Shown: in pieces, positions 62,426 to 64,000 of the stretch
Layout of the letters: each line of letters starts with the position of its first letter
Position numbering within the stretch: the first letter of the stretch is position 1
Assembly: GCA_017434985.1 (NCBI GenBank)
Contig: JAFSFY010000057.1
Coordinates: forward strand, 35,682-99,681
Reading direction: 5' to 3'
From: Clostridia bacterium
GTDB lineage: Bacteria > Bacillota > Clostridia > Oscillospirales > Acutalibacteraceae
Length of the DNA stretch: 64,000 bases
Translations under genes and position numbers: made by a program
The notes under the pieces: model-generated
Databases searched by the model: none
What the model was told of the DNA's origin: nothing
Seen by the model: the letters and a program-made list of their open reading frames with translations, nothing else

Positions 62426-64000
62426 TCATTTGAAATAGATATCGTACCAAACGAGGAACATATACACCGTCCAAATTTTGCGGCTGTTGTCCTTTTTGCC
62501 GTTGTAATGTTCGTCCAAGAAGCGAACCAGCACGTCGGTGTTGAAGAACTGCTGTGCCGTTTCGCCGCAAAAGGCGGCTTTGACCTTGTTGTAATACTCC
62601 TCTTTGCGCAACCAAATGCGCACCGGAACGGGGAAGCCGAGTTTGGGACGTTTGGTGTCTTTGGTGGGCATATGCCGCTCGGCCGCCAAGCGAAGCGCGC
62701 GTTTGGTAGTACCGTCACAAATGCGCAGTTTGGCGGGGATCTTTGCCGCTACGCCAAACACCTCTTTGTCCAAGAACGGCACGCGCAATTCCAACGAATG
62801 TGCCATACTCATACGGTCGGCTTTCAGGAGGATATCCCCCACCATCCAACGGTTGATGTCGAGATATTGCATCCGCGTCACGTCGTCCAGTCCCTCGCAA
62901 CGCGCATACCACTCTTTGGTGTGATCCGACGGGTTGGTGGCGGGAATGGTTTTGAGCAACTTCGCTTTTTCTTTTTGGTTGAACATATACGCGTTGCCGA
63001 TAAACCGTTCTTCCACCGTTTTGGAACCGCGCACCAAGAACGATTTGCCCTTGAAATCAAACGGAATTGCCCCCACGCACGCCGCCACCGCTTTGCGCAA
63101 CACACGCGGCAGTTTTTGATAGCGCGCCAACGAGAGGGGTTCGTGATAGATGCGGTAACCGCCAAACAATTCGTCGGCACCCTCGCCCGAAAGCACCACT
63201 TTCACCTTTTCGGCCGCCAACTTGGACACGAAATACAGCGCCACGCAGGCAGGGTCGGCAAGCGGTTGGTCAAGCATATATTGCACCTTGGGAAGTGCCT
63301 CCCAATACTCTTCTTCGCTAATGATGTGGCTGTGGTGCTCGATGCCCACTTCCCGCGCCAAATCGGCCGCAAAGGCGGTTTCGTTGTAATGTTGTCCGTT
63401 ATCGAAGCCGACGGTAAAGGCCTTTTGTCCGCCAAAATACGAGGCAACAAAGCAGGAATCCACGCCGCCCGAAAGGAAACATCCCACTTCCACGTCGCTG
63501 ATACGGTGCGCCTCCACCGAATCGGTGAACACGGCGTCAATGGCATCCACCGCTTCCGCCATTGTCATCGTCTCGTCGGGCTCGAAAACAGCTTCCCAAT
63601 AGCGGGTCTCCTCCACCTTGCCGTCACGGTAACGCAGATAGTGACCGGGTTGCAGACAGTACAGGTTTTTGAAAAACGTTTCTCGCGGCAACGAATATTG
63701 ATAGGATAAGTAATTGTCGAGCGCCGCTTCATTAAATTCTTTGACAAAGTCGGGATGCTTCAATATACATTTGATCTCCGACGCAAAGATCAGGCGCCCG
63801 TCGGGCAACACCGTGTAGTGCATCGGTTTGATACCGAAAAAGTCACGCGCTAAGAACAATTCCTTCGTCTGCTTGTCCCACACGGCGAACGCAAACATAC
63901 CGCGCAAACGCGAGAGCAGATCGGCGCCCCACTGCTCGTATCCGTGGAGCAACACTTCACTGTCGGTATGGGTTTTGAAGGTGTGCCCTGCCTTGAGTAA
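62426..64000 (-). CDS. asnB: asparagine synthetase (glutamine-hydrolysing), 5' end beyond the window
   Basis: The frame is open to the window edge, giving about 524 residues; the N-terminal glutaminase residues including the nucleophile cysteine lie outside. Seen are LKAGHTFKTHTDSEVLLHGY and WGADLLSRLRGMFAFAVWD of the glutaminase domain, then the synthetase domain with GCFLSGGVDSCFVASYF (PP-loop), VVLSGEGADELFGGY and LKADRMSMAHSLELRVPFLD. It forms asparagine from aspartate, ATP and glutamine. Some AsnB-like enzymes amidate wall precursors instead; no partner gene is in view. Confidence 0.93.
   Translation of the reverse strand, partial: LLKAGHTFKTHTDSEVLLHGYEQWGADLLSRLRGMFAFAVWDKQTKELFLARDFFGIKPMHYTVLPDGRLIFASEIKCILKHPDFVKEFNEAALDNYLSYQYSLPRETFFKNLYCLQPGHYLRYRDGKVEETRYWEAVFEPDETMTMAEAVDAIDAVFTDSVEAHRISDVEVGCFLSGGVDSCFVASYFGGQKAFTVGFDNGQHYNETAFAADLAREVGIEHHSHIISEEEYWEALPKVQYMLDQPLADPACVALYFVSKLAAEKVKVVLSGEGADELFGGYRIYHEPLSLARYQKLPRVLRKAVAACVGAIPFDFKGKSFLVRGSKTVEERFIGNAYMFNQKEKAKLLKTIPATNPSDHTKEWYARCEGLDDVTRMQYLDINRWMVGDILLKADRMSMAHSLELRVPFLDKEVFGVAAKIPAKLRICDGTTKRALRLAAERHMPTKDTKRPKLGFPVPVRIWLRKEEYYNKVKAAFCGETAQQFFNTDVLVRFLDEHYNGKKDNSRKIWTVYMFLVWYDIYFK

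Overview
The window is a typical stretch of core chromosome from a low-to-moderate GC, endospore-lineage Firmicute, most likely class Clostridia (Oscillospirales/Ruminococcaceae-like). This rests on strong Shine-Dalgarno sites, sigma-A promoters of the TTGACA-N17-TATAAT type, a T-box leader on pheST, and Firmicute marker genes (yunB of sporulation, whiA, hprK, cdaA-ybbR, ireB, DUF951, rsfS, LytR-CpsA-Psr, methylglyoxal synthase). I cannot name a genus or species from sequence alone. I see no phage, insertion sequence, CRISPR array, toxin-antitoxin pair or defence island.

Layout. Positions 1-30.3 kb are entirely on the minus strand. Reading in the direction of transcription, hprK-PHP phosphatase-ROK kinase-murB-whiA-dnaE form one run. 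pfkA and then infC-rpmI-rplT follow, each with its own promoter; infC also has an attenuator-like leader. Next comes a very compact run of about 19 kb: SpoU methylase, dprA, topA, trmFO, plsX, an acyl-carrier-like protein, rnc, a radical SAM protein, smc, ftsY, rdgB, yhbY, a nadD-yqeK fusion, an LCP protein, rsfS and leuS. It is followed by rpsU, yqeG and the start of an endonuclease IV-like gene at the window edge. Most junctions in this run overlap or are separated by a few bases.

From 30.5 to 35 kb genes lie on the plus strand: a GT4 glycosyltransferase, tRNA-Ala(CGC) followed by a duplicated 127-bp structured element, a class III aminotransferase and a Gfo/Idh/MocA oxidoreductase. From 35 to 44 kb the minus strand carries MATE, ligA, yunB and the operon DUF951-prfA-sua5-coaE-lytic transglycosylase-M18 aminopeptidase. 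A COG2509-type flavoprotein (plus) converges on cdaA-ybbR (minus); a cysteine desulfurase with DUF3343 lies upstream of those.

From 49.4 to 53.5 kb the plus strand holds an LtaS-like phosphotransferase and a three-gene unit of unknown function (a small basic-start protein, a membrane-anchored LamG protein and a membrane-anchored beta-rich protein). Then minD-mgsA-hisS-aspS lie on the minus strand, back-to-back with the T-box-controlled pheST. Downstream are ireB and an unrecognised 95-aa protein, then an asparagine synthetase cut by the window end.

Functionally the window is dominated by translation (five aminoacyl-tRNA synthetases or subunits, ribosomal proteins, IF3, RF1, tRNA modification), DNA replication, repair and segregation (dnaE, ligA, topA, smc, dprA), envelope building (murB, plsX, LCP, LtaS-like, cdaA) and carbon control (hprK, pfkA, mgsA, ROK kinase). 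The observations most worth a second look are the tRNA-linked repeat at 31.8-32.1 kb, the acyl-carrier-like protein without its serine, the AUC start of infC, the short MinD without visible MinC/MinE or membrane-targeting tail, and the unknown surface operon at 51.5-53.5 kb. I found no clear new multi-gene system.
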